From: CBDDKW01 sp965230425
GTDB taxonomy: Bacteria; Pseudomonadota; Gammaproteobacteria; UBA1113
Direction: 5' to 3'
Assembly (NCBI GenBank): GCA_965230425.1
Contig: CBDDKW010000008.1
Location: 1-64,000, forward strand
DNA length: 64,000 bases
Below, piece by piece: positions 1 through 9,364 of this stretch. The translations under genes were made by a program, and so were the position numbers. Each line of letters opens with the position of its first letter. The first letter of the stretch is position 1. The notes beneath the pieces are model-generated. The model had not been told where the DNA came from, ran no database searches, and saw only the letters and a list, made by a program, of their open reading frames with translations.

Positions 1-1869
1 TATTAAGGCATAGAGACTGGCACCCTTACGCAATATGCGTTTGATTTCGAGTAAACATTTTAGTGGGTCATATACATGCTCTAAAATATTATTAGCAACC
101 ACTTGGTCAAAGCTTTCATCATCAAAAGGTAAGTCATGAATATCAGTAACAATACCTTTTTGTTTCCCTGGCGCTTTAAAATATTGAAACATTTCTTTCA
201 TTAAGTCAGCGCAAATATATTCCTCGGCCTGTGCTTGTAAATGATTGGCTAATTGGCAATAACCTGATCCCACCTCTAAAACGCGGCCTAATTGCGGTTG
301 AATAAATTGTTTGAAATCTTGTATATCTGCGCGTAAATCAGTATCCACATGAATATCAGCAAGATAACCGTGTAATTGCTTTTGTTGTTCTAATATGTCT
401 GCCACATTATTTTTAAGACGATAATTGGCCTCTGCATTGACTAAGTCCAGCAGCTCAGTACCATTTATCATCTTCGTGCCATTCTTCAAGCTATAATTTA
501 AGCTAGTCAAGTGCGTTAAGGATTTGATTAATTTTTTCTTATCATTAACCACTGTAGATAAATCAATGTAGGTGATGCGATATCGATAATCGGGGCCAGG
601 GCGATTGTAAATTTTGAAATATTCATAGCATTGAGTCAGCGGAATCGCATCTGCAGCAGAGATATTATAATATTCAATGCGGCTGGCATCCATTAATTGC
701 ATCAATTCATTCAGCGAAGATTGCCAGCGATTACGTAGTAAAGCCACACGCTGATAGTTACCTTTCTTCGCATATTGATATGAGCGTGAACGGAAAAATT
801 TTTTAATATAATAATATCCCCAATTAAATGCCCGAATAAGCTGCGCAGGGATGCGAATTATTTTATTATCAACATTATTTAAAATGCGATTGGTGAAGGA
901 AATACCATCTTCATACACTGCATAAGTTTGCATTAACCAATCTTGAATATCAATTTTTGGTAAAGTCAGATAACCACTAGCTGTCCCAGCAGGGGTACGT
1001 GGGTCAAAAGATTGTGGATAGTAGGGAGCTAAACCCAAATAAGGCTGGGTAAGATTATCCTTGGATTGATGACCATTAAAATCACAGCTAAATGTACTAT
1101 CAAGTGCAATATTAAGCTGGCTGAGTAATGTATGAAAACGCTGTGGCGCATCAAGTACACGGCCATCTTCAAAGGCAATCATATTAGTGGCTACATCTCT
1201 ATTAAGTACTTGCTGCACTTTAACAAGCGCTGTGGATAAATCTTCGTAACAAGTAGCTATACTATCCTTTACAACATACAATCCAACCTTAATTTCATTT
1301 TTATCCAACCATTTAACGATGGTTTTTCGTTGCTTTTCATCTTGTGATAATTGCTCTAGCTGTTCGACTGTAAAGTACACCGATGATAGCTGGCACACAT
1401 CGTTAGCATGAAATAACTTCAATAAATTATCATGATAAAGACTCGTTAGTGCCCAGCATTCTTGGCGTAAATAACCGTATACCAAAGTGATATTTTTACT
1501 CTCATCGAGCATTTCCGTTTTAATGACGGTCACTTCAAGCCAACGACTGAGCAATGCTAGTGCTTCATCAGGCTCTATGCCATTTTGGTAATTTGAGACA
1601 CTGATCCAATAAACACCATGTGGGCGTGATTTGCTACGCCATAAATTTGTTAACAGTGACTCAATTTGGGGGATCACCTTTTTAGTAAATTTTTTAGCAT
1701 GAATTGTCCGCCACGAAGGCAATATATATGAGGTATTTTCATCTGCTTGGGTAAAAGTAGCTAATGCCGCCTCTGAAAATTCTGCCGAACAGCCTGACAG
1801 CAGCTTACGCAAACGCTTGCTTGTGCGTTTATCTTTTAACTTTTGCTTAGTTAATAGCTTACCTAACAT
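1..1869 (-). CDS. Fusion protein: deacetylase-like N-terminal region plus SAM-dependent methyltransferase (partial, 3' end outside window)
   Basis: The frame is open from an ATG at 1869 to the window edge, 623 residues with no stop. The start overlaps the stop of the upstream permease gene by one base (TAATG), which suggests translational coupling. Around residues 525-540 the sequence reads RVLEVGSGYCQLA, a class I SAM-binding motif I, and about 45 residues later VTDIHDLPFDDESFDQVVANN, typical of small-molecule or sugar methyltransferases (Methyltransf_11/25). The middle, around residues 230-310, has FEDGRVLDAPQ, then a run ending PYYPQSFDPRTPAGTASGYLTLPK. This resembles divergent polysaccharide deacetylase (WbmS/WalW-like) domains found in capsule loci, but that reading is from memory and weak. 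The first 220 residues are not recognised. Its place beside a Wzm-type permease points to glycan modification or chain termination in the cytoplasm. Confidence 0.75.
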   Translation of the reverse strand, partial: MLGKLLTKQKLKDKRTSKRLRKLLSGCSAEFSEAALATFTQADENTSYILPSWRTIHAKKFTKKVIPQIESLLTNLWRSKSRPHGVYWISVSNYQNGIEPDEALALLSRWLEVTVIKTEMLDESKNITLVYGYLRQECWALTSLYHDNLLKLFHANDVCQLSSVYFTVEQLEQLSQDEKQRKTIVKWLDKNEIKVGLYVVKDSIATCYEDLSTALVKVQQVLNRDVATNMIAFEDGRVLDAPQRFHTLLSQLNIALDSTFSCDFNGHQSKDNLTQPYLGLAPYYPQSFDPRTPAGTASGYLTLPKIDIQDWLMQTYAVYEDGISFTNRILNNVDNKIIRIPAQLIRAFNWGYYYIKKFFRSRSYQYAKKGNYQRVALLRNRWQSSLNELMQLMDASRIEYYNISAADAIPLTQCYEYFKIYNRPGPDYRYRITYIDLSTVVNDKKKLIKSLTHLTSLNYSLKNGTKMINGTELLDLVNAEANYRLKNNVADILEQQKQLHGYLADIHVDTDLRADIQDFKQFIQPQLGRVLEVGSGYCQLANHLQAQAEEYICADLMKEMFQYFKAPGKQKGIVTDIHDLPFDDESFDQVVANNILEHVYDPLKCLLEIKRILRKGASLYALI

Positions 1870-2669
1870 TATATATACTCTGCTAGCTGATCTTTAAATT
1901 TCTGAAAAAATGCACTACCCAATAAAAACATACCAACTGACATACACGCTGATATCAATAAAACATGTACGCTAATAGGTTCATTGGCAAAGAAAACCAT
2001 GCGATATGGCTCAATCATATAATAGATGGGATTACCATTAATGATAAAATGCAAATTACTTGACAGCATCGACGCCATAAAACCAATGGGCGATACAAAT
2101 AACAATAATAAAGTAATAATATTAATAAAATAATTCACATCCGGTAAAACCAAACCCAAGGGTGCAAGCATCAGCGCAATCCCTGAAATAAATAATATTT
2201 GCAAAAATAAAGCCACTGGCAACATTAATAAATTAACCGTAATGCCGTGATTGCAAGCGACTAAAATGAAGATCATTAATAAGCCAATAAGTTCAGTGAC
2301 TAATGCCATCAGGACTACTCTTAGTGGGATTAACTCTAAGGGTAAAATCACATTTTTAACTAAGTGAATATTTTGTTTTATAACACTACAGCCATTACTA
2401 CAGGTCTCCATAAAGGCAATATAAGGCACTAACCCTGAAAATATATAAATCACTGAATCTAAGGTATTGTGATCCGGGTACTGCACCTTGAAAACAATAA
2501 GATATAAGAATAAATAGACGCCCAGGAACATCAGTGGATACAGTATTGCCCAGAGGATCCCGAATAAGGAACCGGAGTAACGTTTTTTAAATTCAAGAAA
2601 TGTCGTAGCAAACAATACTTTAGCATTCTTGCTGGGTACTTTAATTGTGTCTAGTGCTGCTGTTAGCAT
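1869..2669 (-). CDS. ABC-2 type polysaccharide/O-antigen export permease (Wzm/KpsM-like)
   Basis: This 266-residue protein is almost entirely hydrophobic, with about six membrane segments. It has the size and layout of Wzm/KpsM/TagG permeases, which form the inner-membrane channel of ABC transporters exporting completed O-antigen or capsule chains. The N-terminal stretch EFKKRYSGSLFGILWAILYP is typical of the family: an amphipathic interface helix leading into the first membrane helix. The ATPase partner (Wzt/KpsT) is not in the window; it may lie left of position 1. The gene is in a minus-strand run with the glycosyltransferase-methyltransferase fusion 20 bases upstream and the methyltransferase downstream. 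Specificity for the glycan cannot be read from the sequence. Confidence 0.88.
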   Translation of the reverse strand: MLTAALDTIKVPSKNAKVLFATTFLEFKKRYSGSLFGILWAILYPLMFLGVYLFLYLIVFKVQYPDHNTLDSVIYIFSGLVPYIAFMETCSNGCSVIKQNIHLVKNVILPLELIPLRVVLMALVTELIGLLMIFILVACNHGITVNLLMLPVALFLQILFISGIALMLAPLGLVLPDVNYFINIITLLLLFVSPIGFMASMLSSNLHFIINGNPIYYMIEPYRMVFFANEPISVHVLLISACMSVGMFLLGSAFFQKFKDQLAEYI

Positions 2670-2689
2670 GAATACATTTACCTATGTTT

Positions 2690-5383
2690 TTAATGAATAT
2701 CGGGTTTCGTCGCTTCTAAGATCAAATACCAACCACCCCATTTATGTAAATAACGTTCTGGTAGACACTTTAGTAGCAAAGGGACATGCTGCTTAGAGAT
2801 ATGTTTTTTGTGCATTTTGATATGGTCAAATTTTTCAAACATTTTCTTAAAGCGTTTGCCGCTATAGGCTTTCACCAAAGGTCTGGCATCATTATCAGTG
2901 ATTTCGACCGTATCAGAGAGCACATCTGCAATAGAGCGGTGTGTATTATCCTTTAACCACCATTGCTCTTTAAATAATTGTTGCCAATAATGTAAGGAAT
3001 TTTCTGCATACACAATGATGAGCGCTTTGCCACCCGGTTTGAGCACTCGCCACATTTCATTAATAATTTGTTGGGTATTAGGTGAGTGATGTACGACACC
3101 AATACTGTAGACAAGATCATAGTAGTCATTCTGTAACGGCATATTTTCAGCATCACCATGGCAGAAAGTACCGGTCAAACCACGATGCATAAAATTAGTT
3201 TTCGCTAGATTCAAATGCCCAGTAGATAAATCTAAATCTGTAATTTGTGCACCACGCTCGGCAAACTGGGCTAAATCAGTACCTAAACCGCCACCGACTT
3301 CTAAGACTCGTTTACCATCCACATCTTGTTTTGATAGTAGCTCGCGGATCCAAGGGCCATAGACTTCATAACGGTAAGCTTCTACTTCTTTAAACCATTG
3401 TGCAGAATATTTGTTAGTCTCTCTGGCATACTGTGAGCCACAGGGATTATTATCCCACTGATTTTGTACTTCAGATTTATAATGTTCTAACTTCTCAGTA
3501 GGTAGTTTAGATGAATGATCTTTATGACTTAGATTACTTTTTGTTTGCTGGGTGCTGTGCAAGAGAAAATCCCAAATACGCTCAACATTACGTTCCCAGG
3601 TAAATTCATTTAATAAAGCTTGGCGCGCATTTGCGCCTAATTTTTCTCTTACATCAGCCTGGTCAACTAAAAAGGTAACTGCATTCACAAAGGCTTGTGT
3701 ATCCGCCGGTGGGCATAGGATAGCACGTTCATCATTTACCTTATGCATGGTATCGGGCGTTAGTGCCTCTACATGCAGGGAAGGTGTTAGCACTTCGCCA
3801 ATCTGCATTAAATCACTAGCGACAATCCCACCACCGAGCCCCATGTATTCAAAGAGCTTGGTTGGTGAGCCAAAAAATTCACAGCCTTTCATATGCGCGG
3901 AGTGTGGCGCCACGTACATATCACAAGTCTTTAGCAGCGTAATGGCTTCTTCATGAGGAACAGCTCCAGTCATGGCTACTTGTTCATGCAAATTATATTG
4001 CTCAACAATTTCAGTCACCAAATGGCGATGATGACCATCGCCTATAAGTAGAAAACGAGCTTCTGGTTTGGCCTGGCATATCTGCGGTAATGCTTTGGCT
4101 AAGGTATCAATACCATGCCAACCACCAAAGGTGCCCACAAAACCAATCACTGTGTTATCTTCATTCCAGTTAAACTGGGCTTTTAAAGCATTCTTTTGTT
4201 CTTTAGTGGCAGGTTGATAAGCATTTGCATCTGCGCCATTAGGATTCACTAAAATTCGCTTTGCGGGTATACCCCATGCTACTAATTGTTTCTTTATCAC
4301 CTGGGAAACAACTATAATCAGTGTGGCCTGTTGCAGTACCGCTAATTCTGCATGACTATGAAAATACGCATAGCGATAGGGTTGTTTATCAAAACTGCGT
4401 TTTATCTCAACCTCAGAACCATTGTATTCAATAATATAAGGTATCTGTAATTCTTTGGCTATCTTAGCCGTGGCATACATGCCCAAACAGTAACGCTCAT
4501 AAATAAAATCAGGCTTATCTGTGACTAATAGTGCTTTCAATTCTTTATAGTAACGTGCATTTGACATCATGATATTTTCTTCAATACCATTGCCAGCATC
4601 ATGTAATAAATGTTGGCTCAGTCCCATTTCACTGAGTAATTCGTATTGAGATGGCATCAGCACTTGAAAATCATCACAACATTTTGCTAACTCTTGAGCC
4701 ACATAACACGTATGCGTATAGGAACCTCCACAACGTAAGTTTTTATTCCAAAAATCTAAGCGTACATAGCGAACCTTGGCAAATTTTTCTTGCTTACTAA
4801 GTTGGTTTAACTGGTTTTGGGTAAACTCTGTAGGCTTAGCATGATGATAAAAATCATTTAAATCTTTATATATGGGGCGAAAAAAAAGTACTTTTTTTGC
4901 AGCCACTGATTGGTACAATAATCGTCGAGTGAATCGTAACAGTGAGCGCACATCAAAAATCACTAACCCTATGGTCTTACGTAGAGTATTATCTTGCTTG
5001 AGTTGTTTGGGTAAATTGAAGAATAATTCTAATAGCGATTTATACCAACGGTGATGTCGATAACTTTGTAAGCGCTCTGCATCAATGGATTCAACCGCCT
5101 GCTCCTGCGGCCAATTAAACCATACCGTTTGTTTCGCATTAAGGTATTTTTTTGCTAAGCGGTACTCTGTACGATTGGGCAAACCTGCTTGTAAATTAAT
5201 AACCACCCCATTGGCGGACTCTAAAGGATCCGCTATCTCATTCACTCTGAGCCACTCACCCACCTGTAAGCTTAACTTATGCCGTTCCTGCAAGTTTTCT
5301 AATGTATTACTGTTAACATAAGCTACCTTAGTACCATTATCTGCTAACAATAAAAATGATTTTTGTGTTGCTGTCTCACTCAT
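2690..5383 (-). CDS. Glycosyltransferase family 4 fused to a SAM-dependent methyltransferase
   Basis: The 897-residue product combines two enzymes. Residues about 190-610 form a GT-B glycosyltransferase of family 4: FVGTFGGWHGIDTLAKAL opens the nucleotide-sugar domain and FFGSPTKLFEYMGLGG carries the conserved acidic donor-binding motif. Residues about 640-890 form a class I methyltransferase with motif I VLEVGGGLGTDLAQFAERGA and a later DLVYSIGVVHHSPN. The N-terminal 180 residues are not recognised. I chose the ATG at 5383 over the TTG at 5401 because it overlaps the upstream stop as ATGAGTGA and has GGACGAG about nine bases before it. A linked transferase and methyltransferase next to an ABC-2 permease recalls chain-capping enzymes of ABC-exported O-antigens; that role is inference. 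A paralogue lacking the methyltransferase lies at 25365-27029. Confidence 0.88.
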   Translation of the reverse strand: MSETATQKSFLLLADNGTKVAYVNSNTLENLQERHKLSLQVGEWLRVNEIADPLESANGVVINLQAGLPNRTEYRLAKKYLNAKQTVWFNWPQEQAVESIDAERLQSYRHHRWYKSLLELFFNLPKQLKQDNTLRKTIGLVIFDVRSLLRFTRRLLYQSVAAKKVLFFRPIYKDLNDFYHHAKPTEFTQNQLNQLSKQEKFAKVRYVRLDFWNKNLRCGGSYTHTCYVAQELAKCCDDFQVLMPSQYELLSEMGLSQHLLHDAGNGIEENIMMSNARYYKELKALLVTDKPDFIYERYCLGMYATAKIAKELQIPYIIEYNGSEVEIKRSFDKQPYRYAYFHSHAELAVLQQATLIIVVSQVIKKQLVAWGIPAKRILVNPNGADANAYQPATKEQKNALKAQFNWNEDNTVIGFVGTFGGWHGIDTLAKALPQICQAKPEARFLLIGDGHHRHLVTEIVEQYNLHEQVAMTGAVPHEEAITLLKTCDMYVAPHSAHMKGCEFFGSPTKLFEYMGLGGGIVASDLMQIGEVLTPSLHVEALTPDTMHKVNDERAILCPPADTQAFVNAVTFLVDQADVREKLGANARQALLNEFTWERNVERIWDFLLHSTQQTKSNLSHKDHSSKLPTEKLEHYKSEVQNQWDNNPCGSQYARETNKYSAQWFKEVEAYRYEVYGPWIRELLSKQDVDGKRVLEVGGGLGTDLAQFAERGAQITDLDLSTGHLNLAKTNFMHRGLTGTFCHGDAENMPLQNDYYDLVYSIGVVHHSPNTQQIINEMWRVLKPGGKALIIVYAENSLHYWQQLFKEQWWLKDNTHRSIADVLSDTVEITDNDARPLVKAYSGKRFKKMFEKFDHIKMHKKHISKQHVPLLLKCLPERYLHKWGGWYLILEATKPDIH

Positions 5384-7661
5384 CCGTGTATGCTCGTCCA
5401 AAAATTAAATCCTCAATATGTAAACTTACCGCGGTAGTTTCAATGATTTCGGCAAAACTTATAGGGCTTGCTGCTTGAGAACTCAAGGCTTCTCCCCATG
5501 CTTGCAATTCATTGAAGTGGCCTTTATCCACATTCCCTTGCCATAAAACAGTATCATCACTGGCGCGCTTTAGTTGCTCATAATCTTCTAAGACATAGGC
5601 TTCGCCTTCACTGAATAACTCGAGACGTTCTTTCCCTAGCCCTTGTTTTGGCCCCGCCGCCGTATAAATTAAGCTAGCAATAGAACCATCTTCATAGGTC
5701 AGTGTCGCGATAAAATTATCATTTTTTAGATAACGGCTGTCTTTGGGATCCATTGATTGGGCTTCGATTTTTTTCACCGGCGCATCAATCAGATAACGGA
5801 AGCAATCATAGATATGACAGGCCTCACCGATATTACGACCACCACCTTGTTGATTTTGGATCCAATGTTCTGGGGAAATATAGCCACCATTTAAGCGATA
5901 ATTTATCATTATCGGGCTATTATGATGAGTAATAGCTTGCTTAAGCTGCTGCATGGCTGGGGCAAAACGGCGATTAAAGCCAACCATGAGTAAGGGTGGC
6001 TGCGTCAATTTCTTATAAGCAGTGTATACGCGGTCTAACTCATCCCAAGTAAGTGCTAAGGGTTTCTCCACAAAGACATGCTTGCCGGCATTTAAGCTTG
6101 CGATGACTTGCTCTGCATGTTCACAGTGACGCGTTGCAATCACCAACATATCGACATCATCATTATTCAAAACCGCGGATAAATCAGAGGCGTGAATTTC
6201 TAAACCTTGCTGTCTGACATAATTACCGCCCTTAGCCGCATCTCGTGACACTACACCTTTTAAGAAAAAATGTTGCTTTAGCTTATCCATGGTCGGCACG
6301 AGCATACAAGTACCAAAGGCACCTGTACCCACCAACATATAATTATTCGGCCCTTGTTTTGCCTGACGGTGCCCCTGTGGTTTAACAAATTTGGCATCGT
6401 TAGCTTGGGGTAAATGTCGCTTATCTGCCGGATACTCAATCACAACACCTAAAGGCTTACTATTTTTATCATTCACTAAACTTGCATAAAGTGCAGGTGC
6501 ATCATCAATACTGACGACCTTATCAATGAGGGCTTCTATATCGATTTGTTGTGTCTTGATTAAGTTTAGGTAAGCAGACATATTGCGATTTAAGGTCCAA
6601 CGCACATAAGCATAGGGATAATCTTGGCCTTGTTCTTCATAATTCGTATCATAACGGCCTGGGCCGTAAGATGTACTCATTAATAAATCAATTTCTTTTT
6701 TGTAAAAATTAGCGCGCTCCGCTGCTAAACCCACATCACCCACAATCACTACGCGACCTTTCCGGCGCGTGATTTGCATCGCATGATTAATTACCGCATC
6801 TGATTTTGTTGCAGCGGTAATGATGGTTGCATCCGCACCTTGATGCTGTGTTTGTGATTGTAATTGGTTTAATAAGGCTTGCTGGTCAGTATAAGCTGCA
6901 TCAATACCTAAGCTCTGTGCCTTTGCGACCCGCGTAGGGTCTAAATCTAAACCAAACACACGGCAGCCATTAGCTTTGAGCAATTGTGCAGTAATTTGAC
7001 CTAATAGACCCAAACCAATCACGGCGATGGTTTCACCCAGCTTAGGATCAGTTCGGCGTACACCTTGTAAGGCAATCGTACCTATGGTTGTGGATGCTGC
7101 CGCTTTTTCGCTACAACCTTCAGGTAGTGGACAAGCCAATTGGCGGGGAATGCTAATATAGTCCGCATGATTAGCTTTACCGGCACCGGCACACGCCACT
7201 AAATCTCCCACATTAATATCTTGGATACCTTCGCCTACAGCGACAACTTCACCTACCGCAGAATAACCCACATGCCAACCTTGTTGATCTAATTCAGTAG
7301 CAGGTAAATCATAAGTTTGCGCCACACCATCCGTACCTGTTTTAGCAACGGCTGTAGTATTAGCAGACTGTTTAACAACATGGGGTAATACCCGATGTTG
7401 TAAGATTTGATTAACTCGCTTCACCGCTTTGCGAGGATTTTTGATAGCTTTACCAAGATATTTAACCGCTAAGGTTGATTTTGCAAGCGTAGCACTGACG
7501 GCATTACTCGCCTCAGCTTGTACGGGCTGTAATGCGGCTATTTCAGTACCGACACTGACCATAGAATAATGCACTTTCACTAATACATGACCTGCAGTTA
7601 ATGCAGGTTTGGGCATGCGGGCAATGAGCGCGCCTTGGCTATTTAAGAGTACTTGTCGCAT
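5376..7661 (-). CDS. Bi-domain oxidoreductase: zinc-type alcohol dehydrogenase (MDR) fused to Gfo/Idh/MocA dehydrogenase, copy 1
   Basis: The 761-residue protein has an MDR-type dehydrogenase in its first ~420 residues, with a Rossmann motif in AVIGLGLLGQITAQLLKANG. A Gfo/Idh/MocA module follows, with NYMLVGTGAFGTCMLVP as its dinucleotide fold, HVFVEKPLALT as the EKP catalytic motif and GGGRNIGEACHIYD as the substrate motif. This fusion is known from bacterial polysaccharide loci, where it is thought to oxidise or reduce a nucleotide-linked or chain-end sugar; the substrate is not established here. It overlaps the glycosyltransferase-methyltransferase gene by eight bases, so the two are likely co-translated. 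Two further homologues lie at 14590 and 27331. This copy is about 50 residues longer, mostly from an insertion near residues 60-125 of the MDR part. Confidence 0.9.
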   Translation of the reverse strand: MRQVLLNSQGALIARMPKPALTAGHVLVKVHYSMVSVGTEIAALQPVQAEASNAVSATLAKSTLAVKYLGKAIKNPRKAVKRVNQILQHRVLPHVVKQSANTTAVAKTGTDGVAQTYDLPATELDQQGWHVGYSAVGEVVAVGEGIQDINVGDLVACAGAGKANHADYISIPRQLACPLPEGCSEKAAASTTIGTIALQGVRRTDPKLGETIAVIGLGLLGQITAQLLKANGCRVFGLDLDPTRVAKAQSLGIDAAYTDQQALLNQLQSQTQHQGADATIITAATKSDAVINHAMQITRRKGRVVIVGDVGLAAERANFYKKEIDLLMSTSYGPGRYDTNYEEQGQDYPYAYVRWTLNRNMSAYLNLIKTQQIDIEALIDKVVSIDDAPALYASLVNDKNSKPLGVVIEYPADKRHLPQANDAKFVKPQGHRQAKQGPNNYMLVGTGAFGTCMLVPTMDKLKQHFFLKGVVSRDAAKGGNYVRQQGLEIHASDLSAVLNNDDVDMLVIATRHCEHAEQVIASLNAGKHVFVEKPLALTWDELDRVYTAYKKLTQPPLLMVGFNRRFAPAMQQLKQAITHHNSPIMINYRLNGGYISPEHWIQNQQGGGRNIGEACHIYDCFRYLIDAPVKKIEAQSMDPKDSRYLKNDNFIATLTYEDGSIASLIYTAAGPKQGLGKERLELFSEGEAYVLEDYEQLKRASDDTVLWQGNVDKGHFNELQAWGEALSSQAASPISFAEIIETTAVSLHIEDLIFGRAYTDE

Positions 7662-7705
7662 GTTTTACTTAATCTCTTTTACAATTTATTTCTTTGTGGA
7701 GTGTA

Positions 7706-7747
7706 GTCATACCGGCAGGAGATTCCTCACGTTGTTCGGAATGACAA
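7706..7747. repeat. Dispersed palindromic intergenic repeat, copy A
   Basis: The segment starts GTCATACC and ends GGAATGACAAC, giving an inverted terminal pair (GTCATWCC/GGAATGAC) around the core GAGATTCCTCACGTTGTTCG. A related core occurs at 11903-11940, a partial one at 23028-23058, and a diverged one at 40953-40985. It sits between two same-strand genes just past the SGNH hydrolase gene's 3' end, so it may act as a transcribed hairpin. Its origin is unknown. Confidence 0.6.
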
Positions 7748-7763
7748 CATTTTTTCTATACCA

Positions 7764-9362
7764 TCAACTCACCGGATATAACTTTTCACGATGCTGACAC
7801 ATGTCCTTCACTTGTTGCTTTGTCACATTAAATGACTTAACTGATGCCAAAAATACCGGATCCATTTGCTTCGCATGGGTGGCGGGTTTTGGCAATTCAC
7901 CTTTGGCAATTTTCTCCTGCACAATGGGCAATAACTGCTGGAACACAATCCAAGCACGTAAACGCACGCCTGGATATTTCGCGTGAATCGCATCATTAAA
8001 CAAATCTTGATCCTGTGGATAATACTTAGCAATATCTACAAAATCTAAATGATGAGCTTTGGCATAATTCTTATAAACTCGGTTTTGGAAATCAGCCATT
8101 CGGCGGATCCATTTATACTGATATGGCCAGAAAGACTGATTCAAATAATTGTAGATATAAACATTATCGGGGATTTTTAAGGTCATGCCGTCATAGCTTA
8201 ACCACACAAAGGAACTGGGAATAAAGTCTATGCCATTTTTCTCGCTGGTGGTTCTGATCTGCTCCATATCCGCAAGAATTGTAGGTAACTGCAAGGGTAA
8301 GTTTTTATAGTGAATATCAGGATTATATTCATCGAGTTTTAATGGCCATTCCACATAATAATTAGGTTTCTTTGGTTCCTTACCACCGGCATATTTAACC
8401 ATTTGTTTTAAATTATCGAAGCGTTTCATAAAGGCAGAATATTCAGCCAAGGTACTCATCTTCAAAGTGTCTGCAGGTTTGCCATGTTTTTTCAAATGCT
8501 TCATGACAATGAATTTGTCCGGCCAAAATTGATTAGAACCTTCATAGTAGAAAATAATATCAGGATGTAAATACACTAATTCATTTTGTACTACCGCAGC
8601 AAAATCATCTGAATTAGTACCACTGCGTCCTGCATTAATGGCTTCAAATTTCACATCAAGGCCTTGCTCCTTGGCCCACATATTCAGCCAGTTAGTCACA
8701 AAAGCAGGGTAGACAAAGGGGTAGGCATAAGCACTGACCGTAGTTGAAGCACCCACAAAGGCAATACGTATGGTTTTACTCGGCTTATCATAACTGATAG
8801 GACGGCCACGGAAACCATATTGATTAGTCACTAAACCTGCTGGTGAAGTGACTGAGCTTAAATAACGAAACCGTGGGAAGGGCGTATAATGTAAAGGTTT
8901 GAAAACATTAATATCCTGCAAGCCTGAAGGGAAAAACTCACTATAGGTTTTACTATTATTACAAACCTTATCGAGCACAAAATTTATATTCCAGACATAA
9001 TTGGTCCCTAAACCGCCGCTGGAAAACTTAGCTACAGATTGTTTACGTTTAACGAGATAATCATCAGGGTGTGCTTTGCGATTGGGTAATGCGGGAGGGT
9101 TTTCATAAAACCACTGTTGCTTCACGCCTTTAGCTAAAGGGATCTCCTTGAGATGTCTTGCAGCAATATCAATACCACTGGCCTGTGACTCTGTCTGTTG
9201 TTGCAATTTATCTTGCTTTTTAGTCGCTACTAAATGGGCATGAGCTAAACTGTAGCCGTCATTAACTCGAAAAAATATTTCTGCAACTACCAAGGCGATT
9301 GCTAGAGAAATGACAATTAAAATTCCGCTAAATAAGACATTCTTTGCAACTTTACTACTCAT
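7764..9362 (-). CDS. Membrane-anchored SGNH/GDSL-family hydrolase or acyl esterase
   Basis: The 532-residue protein has one N-terminal membrane segment (residues about 7-30, VLFSGILIVISLAIALVVAE), so most of it should face the periplasm. SGNH blocks can be followed: FVGASTTVSAYAYPF (block I with the nucleophilic Ser), NAGRSGTNSDDF (block II Gly), YYEGSNQFWPDKF (block III Asn), and DAIHAKYPGVRLRA near the C-terminus (block V Asp-x-x-His). The family includes esterases and O-acetyl transfer domains acting on cell-surface glycans. It is three bases from the carbamoyltransferase gene, and genes of this type are often next to carbamoyltransferase and SxtJ/SxtK-like proteins in exopolysaccharide loci. 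Deacylation or transacylation of a glycan is the most likely role; the substrate is unknown. Confidence 0.75.
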   Translation of the reverse strand: MSSKVAKNVLFSGILIVISLAIALVVAEIFFRVNDGYSLAHAHLVATKKQDKLQQQTESQASGIDIAARHLKEIPLAKGVKQQWFYENPPALPNRKAHPDDYLVKRKQSVAKFSSGGLGTNYVWNINFVLDKVCNNSKTYSEFFPSGLQDINVFKPLHYTPFPRFRYLSSVTSPAGLVTNQYGFRGRPISYDKPSKTIRIAFVGASTTVSAYAYPFVYPAFVTNWLNMWAKEQGLDVKFEAINAGRSGTNSDDFAAVVQNELVYLHPDIIFYYEGSNQFWPDKFIVMKHLKKHGKPADTLKMSTLAEYSAFMKRFDNLKQMVKYAGGKEPKKPNYYVEWPLKLDEYNPDIHYKNLPLQLPTILADMEQIRTTSEKNGIDFIPSSFVWLSYDGMTLKIPDNVYIYNYLNQSFWPYQYKWIRRMADFQNRVYKNYAKAHHLDFVDIAKYYPQDQDLFNDAIHAKYPGVRLRAWIVFQQLLPIVQEKIAKGELPKPATHAKQMDPVFLASVKSFNVTKQQVKDMCQHREKLYPVS

Positions 9363-9364
9363 AT

